Notes under the pieces: generated by a model | Told to the model about the DNA's origin: nothing | The model's database searches: none | Seen by the model: the letters and a program-made list of their open reading frames with translations, nothing else | Shown: positions 27,140-35,746 of the stretch, piece by piece | Numbering within the stretch: position 1 is the stretch's first letter | Layout of the letters: each line of letters begins with the position of its first letter | Program-made: the position numbers and the translations under genes | Source of the DNA: Gemmatimonadota bacterium | GTDB lineage: Bacteria; Gemmatimonadota; Gemmatimonadetes; Gemmatimonadales; GWC2-71-9 | Assembly: GCA_024641735.1 (NCBI GenBank) | Contig: JAHECN010000006.1 | Coordinates: 1-48,521 of the forward strand | Direction: 5' to 3' | Length of the DNA stretch: 48,521 bases

Positions 27140-27907
27140 TCAAAGGCCCGTCGGATGATCATGAAACTCCCACGGCACCCCGAAGCGTTCGTGGAGCAGT
27201 TCGCCGAGCGCCTTCACGCCGACCGTTTCGGTGGCATAGTGTCCGGCGTAGAGGACGTTGATTCCGGCCTCGAGCGCGTCGAAGGTCGTGTAGTGCGCGC
27301 CCTCTCCCGTGATGTAGGTGTCGAGCCCTGCGGCGGCGGCGGCTTCGATGCGCCCTCCGGCCCCGCCGGTGATGATGCCGACGCGGGTGGTTGTTTCCGG
27401 ACCGCCGGGAATCAGGTGCACCCGAGCGCCCAGCAATTCTGTCAGCCGTGCGACCAGTCCATCACGCGAACTGATCAGGTGGCCGGCCGCACCGAAGGGC
27501 ATTCCCTTGTACGTGTCGAACGGCACCGGGTCGAGGATGCCGAGCATCTTGGCTAGCACGGCGTTGTTGCCGACCTCGGCGTGCGCGTCCAGCGGAATGT
27601 GTGCGCCATACACGGCGATGTCGTGATCAAAGAGCGCCTTCAATCGGCGGTGGCGTCGTCCGGTCACCGGGCGATTGCCATCCCAGAACAGCCCGTGGTG
27701 CACCACCAAGAGGGTGCCGCGCGGGCACTCTGCCACGACGCGATCGATCGTCTGCTGGGACGCATCGACCGCCGTGACGATTGCCGTGACGCTCCCACTG
27801 TTGGCGACCTGGAGCCCGTTCAACGCCCCCGACTCATCAGGGATATTGGTGACGTCGAGGTAGTGGTCGAGGAAGTCCGTGATCTCGTCGAGTGATGCCT
27901 GCTTCAT
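27140..27907 (-). CDS. Nif3-like dinuclear metal centre hexameric protein
   Basis: LVVHHGLFWDGNRPVTGR; YGAHIPLDAHAEVGNNAVLAKMLG; GGAGG; TGEGAHYTTFDALEAGINVLYAGHYATETVGV. Confidence 0.92.
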   Translation of the reverse strand: MKQASLDEITDFLDHYLDVTNIPDESGALNGLQVANSGSVTAIVTAVDASQQTIDRVVAECPRGTLLVVHHGLFWDGNRPVTGRRHRRLKALFDHDIAVYGAHIPLDAHAEVGNNAVLAKMLGILDPVPFDTYKGMPFGAAGHLISSRDGLVARLTELLGARVHLIPGGPETTTRVGIITGGAGGRIEAAAAAGLDTYITGEGAHYTTFDALEAGINVLYAGHYATETVGVKALGELLHERFGVPWEFHDHPTGL

Positions 27908-28878
27908 GGCGTTTTCGTTCCCGCGACAATGAGGGTTCCCGTAATGATCGAGTCGCGTGCGGCCTGCACGCGCTCGGCCAAGCCGGTCGGCCAGCGGTTC
28001 TGCAGCTCTGGGTTCGCCACAAACGCAATCACACCACTCTCCAAGCCGAACGACTCCACCCGGGGAGTGAAGCGATTCTCCTGCACTTCCCGCGCAATCA
28101 AAAGGAGGGCCCGGGGAAGTTCGAGCACGGCAGAACCCACCACGTGTCCGGGGGCGAGTGCGGATTGATCGGCGTTGGCACCGTATACATAGACGTTGGC
28201 TTGTTCTTTCGCGGCACCGAACAGACCGATCGCTGCGGCGTCTGCGTTGTGGTGGAGTTGGTCGACGCCGAGTCGGATCATGGCGAGTGCGGCCTCCTTC
28301 CCGGCGGCGGCATCGTCAAAGTTGCCGAGGTACGTGACGCGACTTTCGATATCGGGACGCGTCGCGCGGGCACCTTGCAGCCACCCTTCGTAGCCCAGCA
28401 CAATTGGGGGCAACTCCATCCCGCCAACGAAGCCGATCTTCCCGGTTTTGGTGAGCGCCCCCGCGACCATGCCCGCAAGGTACGTCGCCTCATGAATCCG
28501 AAAGATCAACGGCACGACATTGCCGACGACTTCCTGGCCGCTCGTGATCACAAAGATCGTTTTGGGAAACTCAGCCGCGGCCCGTTCCGCCGGTTGCTGG
28601 AATTCGTAGCCGTGGCCGAAGACGATCGTGTACCCCTCGGCGGCGTAACTCCGAAGCGCTTCTTCCTGGTCGGCCGGAGTTCGCGCTTCGATATGGGAGA
28701 CGGTTGCACCAAGGGAGTCGCGCACCTGTTGGAGACCGCTGTACGCACCGGCATTCCAGGCGGCATCGGCGATCGATCCGGGGGTGACCAGCGCCACGCG
28801 GAACGCGGCCGGTGGCGCTGACGTCTCGGAGCCACAGGCGCTGAACAGCAGGGCAATCGCGAGCAGGGTACCGCGCAT
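27904..28878 (-). CDS. BMP family ABC transporter substrate-binding lipoprotein
   Basis: Lipobox LLFSACGS; VALVTPGSIADAAWNAGAYSGLQQV; GKIGFVGGMELPPIVLGYEGWLQGA. Confidence 0.9.
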   Translation of the reverse strand: MRGTLLAIALLFSACGSETSAPPAAFRVALVTPGSIADAAWNAGAYSGLQQVRDSLGATVSHIEARTPADQEEALRSYAAEGYTIVFGHGYEFQQPAERAAAEFPKTIFVITSGQEVVGNVVPLIFRIHEATYLAGMVAGALTKTGKIGFVGGMELPPIVLGYEGWLQGARATRPDIESRVTYLGNFDDAAAGKEAALAMIRLGVDQLHHNADAAAIGLFGAAKEQANVYVYGANADQSALAPGHVVGSAVLELPRALLLIAREVQENRFTPRVESFGLESGVIAFVANPELQNRWPTGLAERVQAARDSIITGTLIVAGTKTP

Positions 28879-28904
28879 TGAACACTCCGGCGTCACGGAC
28901 CGTG

Positions 28905-29795
28905 CTATCCCTCGAAGGGTGCCCCGAGGATCAAGTCGAGCAGTCGCGCGAGATCGTCATTGGAATAATAGGAAATCGTGAGAAGGCCACGTCCACGGCG
29001 CTTTGCGGTCAGTCGGACATCGGTGCCGAGACGCTTGCGCAGGGCATCTTCGATGCGGCGCGCATCAGCACTGACGGCCTTGGGGGCAGGGGGCTTCTTC
29101 ATCATTTTGCCGCGCGCGGCTTCCGGAGCTTCCCCGCGAACGACGGCCTCCACTTCCCGCACCGACCACCCCTTCGCGACTGTCTCCCGTGCGAGTCGTG
29201 AGAGTTCCCTCGGCTCTTCGATGGCGAGCAGCGCACGCGCATGCCCTTCGGAAAGCTTCTTGGTCGAGAGGAGTTCCTGCACGTCGGCGGGCAACTTCAA
29301 GAGGCGCAAAGTGTTGGCGATGGTCGAGCGGTGCTTGCCGACCAATCGTGCCACTTCCGCCTGCGGCAACTCGAACTCCTCCATCAGCCGCTGATAGCCG
29401 GTGGCTTCGTCTAGGGCCGTGAGGTCGTCGCGTTGGAGGTTTTCGATCAGCGCGAGCGTCAGCGCGGTCCGATCATCGAACTCGCGCACGACCGCAGGAA
29501 TCTTCGGCCACTTGAGTCGTTGCACGGCACGCCAGCGCCGCTCACCTGCGATCAATTCGTACCGGGCGCCGACCTGCCGCAGCACGACTGGCTGCAACAG
29601 TCCGGACGCTTCGATTGATGCGGTCAATTCCGCGAGCGCCTCTTCGTCAAAGGTGCGGCGCGGCTGATAGGGGTTCGCACTGATCAGCCCGACCACCACT
29701 TCGCGATAGATCCCGCTCTCCTCGGCTTGCTCACGAGAGATCGGACCGAGCAAGGACTCCAGGCCACGGCCGAGACGCTTCTTGGTTTCGCTCAT
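28905..29795 (-). CDS. parB: chromosome partitioning protein ParB
   Basis: RLGRGLESLLG; NPYQPRRTFDEEALAELTASIEASGLLQPV; GERRWRA; ALIENLQRDDLTALDEATGY; HTH; LSEGHARALL. Confidence 0.96.
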   Translation of the reverse strand: MSETKKRLGRGLESLLGPISREQAEESGIYREVVVGLISANPYQPRRTFDEEALAELTASIEASGLLQPVVLRQVGARYELIAGERRWRAVQRLKWPKIPAVVREFDDRTALTLALIENLQRDDLTALDEATGYQRLMEEFELPQAEVARLVGKHRSTIANTLRLLKLPADVQELLSTKKLSEGHARALLAIEEPRELSRLARETVAKGWSVREVEAVVRGEAPEAARGKMMKKPPAPKAVSADARRIEDALRKRLGTDVRLTAKRRGRGLLTISYYSNDDLARLLDLILGAPFEG

Positions 29796-30598
29796 GCGCC
29801 GCCACCTGTCCGCTTGCGTCCGCGGGTCAGCCCTTCGGTCCGCTTCATCAATTCTTGTGCGACGGCGAGGTAACTCTTGGCGCCGACGGATTGAATGTCG
29901 TAGAGCAGGATTGGCTTGCCGAACGACGGCGCCTCGGCGAGACGCACGTTTCGGGGGATCACGGTGCGGAACACTTTGGGCCCGAAATATTCCTTTGCTT
30001 CTGCAACGACTTGGCGCGAGAGATTCAGCCGGTTGTCGTACATCGTCAGCAGCACTCCCTCGATCTGGAGATCGGGGTTGAAATTCTGCTGGACGACGCG
30101 GATGGTGTTGAGGAGTTGGGAAATCCCCTCCAGCGCGTAGTACTCGCACTGGATCGGGATGATCACCGCGTCGGCGGCGGCCAGGACGTTGAGGGTGACA
30201 AGGCCGAGGGAAGGCGGACAGTCTATGAGTATGTACTCATACTCCTCTTGTGCGGCATCGACGGCAGTTTTGAGAATGGCCTCGCGGTTGTCTTTCCCAA
30301 TCAGCTCAAGCTCAGCTCCCACAAGGTCTTGCGTTGCTGGTAGTACGTGCAAATACGGCAACTCGTCGTCGGGCCTGACCGCATCCGCGATGGCCATCCC
30401 GTCGATCAAGACATCATAGAGGGAGCTGGCCACCGAACCCTTGTCCAAACCGACCCCTGAGGTGGCGTTCCCCTGGGGGTCGGCGTCAATCAGCAGGGTC
30501 TTTCGCTCCGCAATCGCAAGCGAGGCGGCAAGATTGACTGCGGTGGTGGTCTTCCCGACGCCGCCTTTCTGGTTGGCGATCGCGATAGTACGGGCCAT
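29792..30598 (-). CDS. parA: chromosome partitioning ATPase ParA/Soj
   Basis: IAIANQKGGVGKTTTAVNLAASLA; IDCPPSLGLVTLNVL; IQCEYYALEGISQLL. Confidence 0.96.
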   Translation of the reverse strand: MARTIAIANQKGGVGKTTTAVNLAASLAIAERKTLLIDADPQGNATSGVGLDKGSVASSLYDVLIDGMAIADAVRPDDELPYLHVLPATQDLVGAELELIGKDNREAILKTAVDAAQEEYEYILIDCPPSLGLVTLNVLAAADAVIIPIQCEYYALEGISQLLNTIRVVQQNFNPDLQIEGVLLTMYDNRLNLSRQVVAEAKEYFGPKVFRTVIPRNVRLAEAPSFGKPILLYDIQSVGAKSYLAVAQELMKRTEGLTRGRKRTGGGA

Positions 30599-30670
30599 GA
30601 GAGATCCAATTCGGTGGGGATTGCAGGGAAGATAGGGGGTTTGGTATGGAACGGATAGCGGGGAGGGGAG

Positions 30671-30684
30671 GTTTCACGTGAAAC
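30671..30684. promoter_or_regulatory. parS centromere-like site (ParB binding), site 1
   Basis: GTTTCACGTGAAAC followed by A; perfect 14-bp core of canonical TGTTTCACGTGAAACA; next to parAB. Confidence 0.95.
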
Positions 30685-30687
30685 ATG

Positions 30688-30808
30688 GAAGAGAGAGGAG
30701 AGAAGAGAAAGGAGAAAAGAGGACCCACCGGGATGGCGGCGCCGCGCCGAGGAATCCACCGAACCGCCTCCTTTCTCCTCTCTCTTCTCTCTTTTCTCTT
30801 TTCTCCTC
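30688..30808. repeat. imperfect inverted repeat: purine-rich (30688-30722) and pyrimidine-rich (30767-30808) arms with heptad periodicity, between two parS sites
   Basis: gagagga gagaaga gaaagga gaaaaga versus tttctcc tctctct tctctct tttctct tttctcc; about 24/27 bp pairing by eye. Confidence 0.7.
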
Positions 30809-30811
30809 ATC

Positions 30812-30825
30812 GTTTCACGTGAAAC
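30812..30825. promoter_or_regulatory. parS centromere-like site (ParB binding), site 2
   Basis: GTTTCACGTGAAAC perfect 14-bp core, 4 bp past the mnmG stop. Confidence 0.94.
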
Positions 30826-30828
30826 CCC

Positions 30829-32694
30829 CTACACAACCCGCTCCCGGCGCAGGATTTCGACCAACAGGTGCTGCAAGTCGGCCGGGGAGACCCCAGGAAT
30901 ACGGCCGGCTTGCGCCAACGTGGTCGGCTGGACGCGGGCCAGCTTCTCTCTGGCCTCGTACGACAGCACGGTCATCTCAGCCCACGGGAGGTCGGCGGGG
31001 AGGGGGGAGGCCTCAAGGCGGGCCACCTTCTCGGCGGAGACCCGCTCCCGGGCGAGATATCCGCCGTACCGGAGCTCGATTCCGGCCCATTCCGACTCTT
31101 CGGCGGTGAAATCCGCGCCCACAGCCTGAAAGAGGGCGGGAAGGGAGACCCCAGGCCGCTTCACCAGCTCCGCGATGCGCACCGGCTCAGAGATAGGGCT
31201 GGATCCTGCCGCTGTCAGCGCCGCAACTGCCACCGCAGGAGATACCGCGGTCTGCTGCGAGGCCTCGAGGGCGAGATCCTCCCGTTCCAGGCGCCGTTCC
31301 GCGGCCTTCCGCTCTACGTCGGACCAGAGCCCTAGCCGCAGCGCGGTGGGGGCCAGCCTGCGGAGTGCGTTGTCCTGGCGAAGCAGCAGGCGATGCTCGG
31401 CGCGCGAGGTAAAGAGCCGGTACGGCTCGTCAACGCCCCGAGAAACGAGGTCATCCACCAGCACGCCGCAGTACCCCTCGTCTCGACCGAAGATCACCGG
31501 TTCGAGGTCGAGGGCGTGGGCGGCGGCGTTCAGCCCCGCAACCGCGCCCTGGCCGGCAGCTTCCTCGTATCCCGTGGTCCCGTTGACCTGCCCGGCGGTA
31601 TAGAGCCCGGGGATCGACTTCACTGCGAGGGTGCGGTCCAGCTGCGTGGGCGGGAGATAGTCATACTCGATCGCGTAGCCGGGGCGCGTCATCACCACCT
31701 GCTCCATCCCAGGGATCAGCCGGAGCATGCGCTCCTGCACCTCGGGAGGAAGGGAGGTCGACAAACCGCCGACGTACATCTCCTCTGTATCCAGTCCTTC
31801 CGGCTCCAAAAAGACCTGGTGACGGGGAGCATCGGGGAACTTCACGATCTTGTCCTCGACGCTTGGGCAATACCGCGGGCCTCGACCTGAGATCTCGCCC
31901 CCGTAGAGAGCGGAATCGGCAAGGTGCCGTTCGATCAGCTCCCTGACAGGCGCCCCTGTATGGGTCAGCCAGCAGGGCCGACTCTCGGGGTGACGCGCCC
32001 GTTCGTGGTAGGAGAACCAGTAGGGAGCTGGGTCGGCGTCCTGCCGCTGCATCACCGAGCGATCCAGCGTGGTTCCGTCCACCCTGGGAGGCGTTCCGGT
32101 CTTGAAGCGTTCGACCGTAACCCCAAGTGCCGCAAGGTTTTGCGCGATTTCCACCGACGGTGGTTCGCCCGCTCTTCCGGCAGGAACCGTGTGGGTCGTA
32201 CCCACGTGGATCCGGCCCCGCAGGAAGGTCCCCGCCGTCAGCACCACGGCGCGTGCCCGAAGCGTGGAGCCGTCGGCGGTACGGACGCCAACCACTCGTC
32301 CGCCCTCCAGGAGAAACTCGGTCGCCGTCCCTTCCACTAACGCGATCGGATGCCGACAGGGCACCTCACCCAGCAGGCCACGCACCGCAGCGCGATAGAG
32401 TGCACGGTCACACTGCGCTCGGGGGCTCGCGACCGCCGGCCCTTTGCTGCGGTTAAGCATGCGGAATTGGATCATGGCTCGGTCAGTCGCGCGGCCCATC
32501 ACGCCACCCAACGCGTCGACCTCGCGCACCACGGTACCCTTGGCAATCCCGCCGATGGCTGGGTTGCACGACATCTGACCGATCGTGTCCAGTCGCTGGG
32601 TCAACAAGGTGACGCGCGCACCTCGGCGCGCCGCAAGCGCGGCGGCTTCGGCGCCGGCGTGGCCACCACCGAGGATGAGGACGTCGGAATGCAT
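30829..32694 (-). CDS. mnmG: tRNA uridine-5-carboxymethylaminomethyl(34) synthesis enzyme MnmG (GidA)
   Basis: DVLILGGGHAGAEAAALAARRGARVTLLT; MSCNPAIGGIAKGTVVREVDALGG; GRGPRYCPSVEDKIVKFPD; VNGTTGYEEAAGQG. Confidence 0.97.
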   Translation of the reverse strand: MHSDVLILGGGHAGAEAAALAARRGARVTLLTQRLDTIGQMSCNPAIGGIAKGTVVREVDALGGVMGRATDRAMIQFRMLNRSKGPAVASPRAQCDRALYRAAVRGLLGEVPCRHPIALVEGTATEFLLEGGRVVGVRTADGSTLRARAVVLTAGTFLRGRIHVGTTHTVPAGRAGEPPSVEIAQNLAALGVTVERFKTGTPPRVDGTTLDRSVMQRQDADPAPYWFSYHERARHPESRPCWLTHTGAPVRELIERHLADSALYGGEISGRGPRYCPSVEDKIVKFPDAPRHQVFLEPEGLDTEEMYVGGLSTSLPPEVQERMLRLIPGMEQVVMTRPGYAIEYDYLPPTQLDRTLAVKSIPGLYTAGQVNGTTGYEEAAGQGAVAGLNAAAHALDLEPVIFGRDEGYCGVLVDDLVSRGVDEPYRLFTSRAEHRLLLRQDNALRRLAPTALRLGLWSDVERKAAERRLEREDLALEASQQTAVSPAVAVAALTAAGSSPISEPVRIAELVKRPGVSLPALFQAVGADFTAEESEWAGIELRYGGYLARERVSAEKVARLEASPLPADLPWAEMTVLSYEAREKLARVQPTTLAQAGRIPGVSPADLQHLLVEILRRERVV

Positions 32695-32774
32695 GCGGGA
32701 AGATACGGGGTGAGGAGTGATGAGTGAGGGGGAAGAGCAGGGAACAGGGAACGGGACAGCAGCAGCTCCGTTGT

Positions 32775-33101
32775 GAGGGGTATCACGCCAGCGCAACGAG
32801 GACCGCCCGGCGCACGCCCTACGTGGCGAAGAGATCGCCGAACTCGGCGACCCAGCGAGACCGGTGCAACGCACCGGCGAGCCGGTCGCCGCAGGCGTGC
32901 GGCTCGGTCCAAGTGAAGCTGGCGTGGTACCCCGACCCCGCGCACGGAATCAAACCATCAGGCAACGCGTGTCACATCACCTCCGCGCGGACCGAAGCCG
33001 CGCGCCGCGGCGACCCCTTCGCTGACGCTGCGCGTCAGTCTCGGGGGGTCGCCGTTTTCGCCGATCACTGTTTCGGAGAGGGCGCGCGCCGGCCGGTCCG
33101 C
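32775..33101. repeat. Intergenic structured repeat copy R1 (module A 32775-32986 + module B 32987-33101)
   Basis: Shares long near-identical blocks with R2 and R3: CAGCGYARCGAGGACCGC...GCGCACGCCCT; GAGACCGGTGCAACGCACCGGCGARCCGGTCGCCG; GGACCGAAGCCGCGCGCCGCGGCG[A/G]CCCCTTCGCTGACGCTGCGCGTCAG. Confidence 0.88.
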
Positions 33102-33153
33102 ACTCCGGTGACGCGACACGCGCGCGCGACTTGTGGGTGTGAGGCTGTCGCAG

Positions 33154-33384
33154 GAGGGGCACCACGTCAGCGCAACGAGGACCGCTGGGCGCACGCCCTA
33201 TCCTGTTATGGGATCGCAGAATACGGCGACCAAGTGAGACCGGTGCAACGCACCGGCGAACCGGTCGCCGCGGGCGGGCGGCTCGGTCCGAGTGAAGTTG
33301 GCGTGGTGCCCCGAACCCGCGCACGGAATCCAACCGTCAGGCAACGCGTATCACATCACCTCCACGCGGACCGGTGACGCGACA
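33154..33384. repeat. Intergenic structured repeat copy R2 (module A only; module B absent)
   Basis: Module A matches R1/R3; junction GCGGACCGGTGACGCGACA replaces module B. Confidence 0.88.
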
Positions 33385-33409
33385 GTGGATATTTCGTAAT
33401 AGGGGCGCC

Positions 33410-35230
33410 CTACCGAACCACTGGTAGCGTCAGGTGCGTCGGATACGCGCGCGACCGCTGCACCGCATGCGTCGCCTTCTGGAAGTCAGATGCGACAGCG
33501 TTGAAGATGTTCGGTACAAAACGCTGCGGGTTGCGATCGATCAGCGGGAACCAGGTGCTCTGGATCTGCACCATGATGCGGTGGCCTGGCTGGAAGGTGT
33601 ACTCCTGCGTGTGCAGATCGACGGTGAAGCGCTCCACCTTGCCAGGCACCAGCGCGCGCGGCTTCTCGAAGGAATCGAGGTAGCGGCCGCGCAACACATC
33701 ATTCGCGATCATGAACTGGTAGCCACCCATCGGGGATGGCAACGAGTCCGGGTAGACGTCGATCAGCTTCACCACCCAGTCGGCGTCGCTTCCGCTGGTG
33801 GACGCAAAGAGAGTCGCCGCAATTTCGCCGCTGATAGTGATCGGTGAATCGAGCACGCCGGTCTGCCACGTCAACACATCGGGGCGGTGATCCACGAAGC
33901 GTTGATCCTCTGTCAGCCAAGGTCGCCAGAGGGATCCCGGGCCATAGGTGGGCTGAATCGGGCGGCGGCGATAGGGGACGGGGTTGGCCGGGTCCGAGAC
34001 AAAGGAGTCCGCGGCCGCCGCGACCATTGGAGCGATGAACGACAGCGCGCCAGCAGCCGACGTGTAGATCGGCGTCGCGGTGACGCCGTTGCTTCGCGGA
34101 AAGCGTGCGGCGGTTGTCCACTGATTGGCACCCCCGCGGAAGAGGGTCGCCTCCGCGGGCGTGCACCCAGTCCCGGCCCCCTTGAGGTGGCATGCGAAGA
34201 AGGGACGCTGAAGCTCCTGACGGTAGTAGTCCCCGGTATTCGCACCGAAATCAATCGCGCCGAGTGTCTTGCCGGCGCCACCCCACCCACCATGGTTCCA
34301 TGGTCCGACCACCAGGAAATTCATGTTGTTGGCGTCGTGCTGCTCCATGGCGCGGTAAATCGTCACCGGGCCGTAGAAGTCCTCCTGATCCCACCACCCC
34401 GCAACGTGCAGCGTCGGGACGGTCACAGGATGATTCAGGTAAGGCACCGCCGCCTGCTTCTGCCAGAACGCGTCATAGTCCGGGTGCGCGACGTAATCGT
34501 TCCAAGTCGGGATCGTCCCCTTGAACACTTCCGCGTTGACGCGTGAAAGTCCGCCGAGCGCGAGATACCAGTCATAGGTGTCAGCACGGTCGAACGTGAA
34601 GCTCTTCGAGACCTTCCCCTGTTCCATGTCGTAGGCGTACTCGAATCCATACGAAAGCCGGAACGCACCCTGATGATGGAAGTCGTCGCCCATCCACATG
34701 TCCGCGGGAGAGGCCTGTGGGGAGGCCGCCTTGAACGCGGGGTGCGGGTCCATCAAGGCCTGCACCACCAGCCAACCATCGTACGACACACCGAGCATTC
34801 CCACTCGACCATTGGTGCCGGGAACCCGCTTGATCAACCAGTCGATCGTGTCGTACGCGTCGCTCCCTTCATCGATCGCCTTCGGATCGCTGCGATCGCG
34901 CGGGGCGCGCTGCATCACGAACGTTCCCTCGCTGCCGTAGTGCCCACGCAGATCCTGGAAGGCGAAGGCATAGCCATCGTCCGCAAGCTCCCGATACGAC
35001 CCGGTAAAGCGGCCGTTCGCGTTCGCGATGTTGTACGGCGTCCGGGTGAAAATGATGGCCAGTGGACCGATGTACCCCTGTGGCACCCAGATCGAGGTGC
35101 GGAGACGCACGCCATCCCGCATCGCCACCATGGTGTCCACCAACTTCACATAGCTGTACTTCGGGGTCTGGGCCTCAGCCTGAATCGGGGACGATACACC
35201 GAGGAGGAATAGCAGGAGCAGAGCACGCAT
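33410..35230 (-). CDS. CocE/NonD family hydrolase (X-Pro dipeptidyl-peptidase S15-like), secreted
   Basis: Signal peptide MRALLLLFLLGVSSPIQAEA; MRDGVRLRTSIWVP; GRVGMLGVSYDGWLVVQAL; C-terminal jelly-roll SPITISGEIAATLFASTSGSDADWVVKLIDVYP. Confidence 0.93.
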   Translation of the reverse strand: MRALLLLFLLGVSSPIQAEAQTPKYSYVKLVDTMVAMRDGVRLRTSIWVPQGYIGPLAIIFTRTPYNIANANGRFTGSYRELADDGYAFAFQDLRGHYGSEGTFVMQRAPRDRSDPKAIDEGSDAYDTIDWLIKRVPGTNGRVGMLGVSYDGWLVVQALMDPHPAFKAASPQASPADMWMGDDFHHQGAFRLSYGFEYAYDMEQGKVSKSFTFDRADTYDWYLALGGLSRVNAEVFKGTIPTWNDYVAHPDYDAFWQKQAAVPYLNHPVTVPTLHVAGWWDQEDFYGPVTIYRAMEQHDANNMNFLVVGPWNHGGWGGAGKTLGAIDFGANTGDYYRQELQRPFFACHLKGAGTGCTPAEATLFRGGANQWTTAARFPRSNGVTATPIYTSAAGALSFIAPMVAAAADSFVSDPANPVPYRRRPIQPTYGPGSLWRPWLTEDQRFVDHRPDVLTWQTGVLDSPITISGEIAATLFASTSGSDADWVVKLIDVYPDSLPSPMGGYQFMIANDVLRGRYLDSFEKPRALVPGKVERFTVDLHTQEYTFQPGHRIMVQIQSTWFPLIDRNPQRFVPNIFNAVASDFQKATHAVQRSRAYPTHLTLPVVR

Positions 35231-35323
35231 GGAGACTCCAGAGAATGCGGGAATCTGAGTAAGGTGGGGAAGATGAGGCGGGAGGGTAAGGGGGAACGGG
35301 GAGTCACGGGGGGGGTGTCGCGA

Positions 35324-35646
35324 GAGGGGTACCGCGCCAGCGTAGCGAGGACCGCTGGGCGCACGCCCTCTCCCCTGGTGGGATCGCAGAATACGGCGAC
35401 CAAGTGAGACCGGTGCAACGCACCGGCGAACCGGTCGCCGCGGGCGGGCGGCTCGGTCCGAGTGAAGCTGGTGCGGTACTCCGAACCGAGCCTCCGATCT
35501 GTCCCACCTCGGGGCACGTGACATCGACTCCGCTCGGACCGAAGCCGCGCGCCGCGGCGGCCCCTTCGCTGACGCTGCGCGTCAGTCTCGGGGGGCCGCC
35601 GTATTCGTCGATCGATGTCCGGGAGAGGGCGCGCGCCGGCCGGTCC
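35324..35646. repeat. Intergenic structured repeat copy R3 (module A + module B 35536-35646)
   Basis: Same orientation as R1/R2; module B stem CGGCGGCCCC/GGGGCCGCCG with CTGACG/CGTCAG apical hairpin. Confidence 0.88.
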
Positions 35647-35690
35647 TCGCTGCGCCGACGCCACGCGCCCCTCTCACCGGCAATCCGAAG

Positions 35691-35719
35691 CCCCGCCCCG
35701 GATCTCCGGGACGGGGCGT
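35691..35719. terminator. GC-rich hairpin
   Basis: GCCCCGCCCCGG-ATCT-CCGGGACGGGGC between the exporter permease stop and repeat R3. Confidence 0.55.
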
Positions 35720-35723
35720 AGTT

Positions 35724-35744
35724 GTTCTCTGTTCTCTGTTCTCC
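35724..35744. repeat. heptamer repeat GTTCTCT x3
   Basis: gttctct gttctct gttctcc. Confidence 0.82.
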
Positions 35745-35746
35745 GC

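Noticed and set aside
30600-30830. Chromosomal replication origin
   Set aside because: parS sites are present but no DnaA-box (TTATCCACA-like) cluster or AT-rich unwinding region was seen in the window
32775-33384. R1/R2 as an IS element or integron attC sites
   Set aside because: No transposase or integrase, no clear target duplications, no convincing attC R'/R'' core motifs seen; left as unclassified repeat
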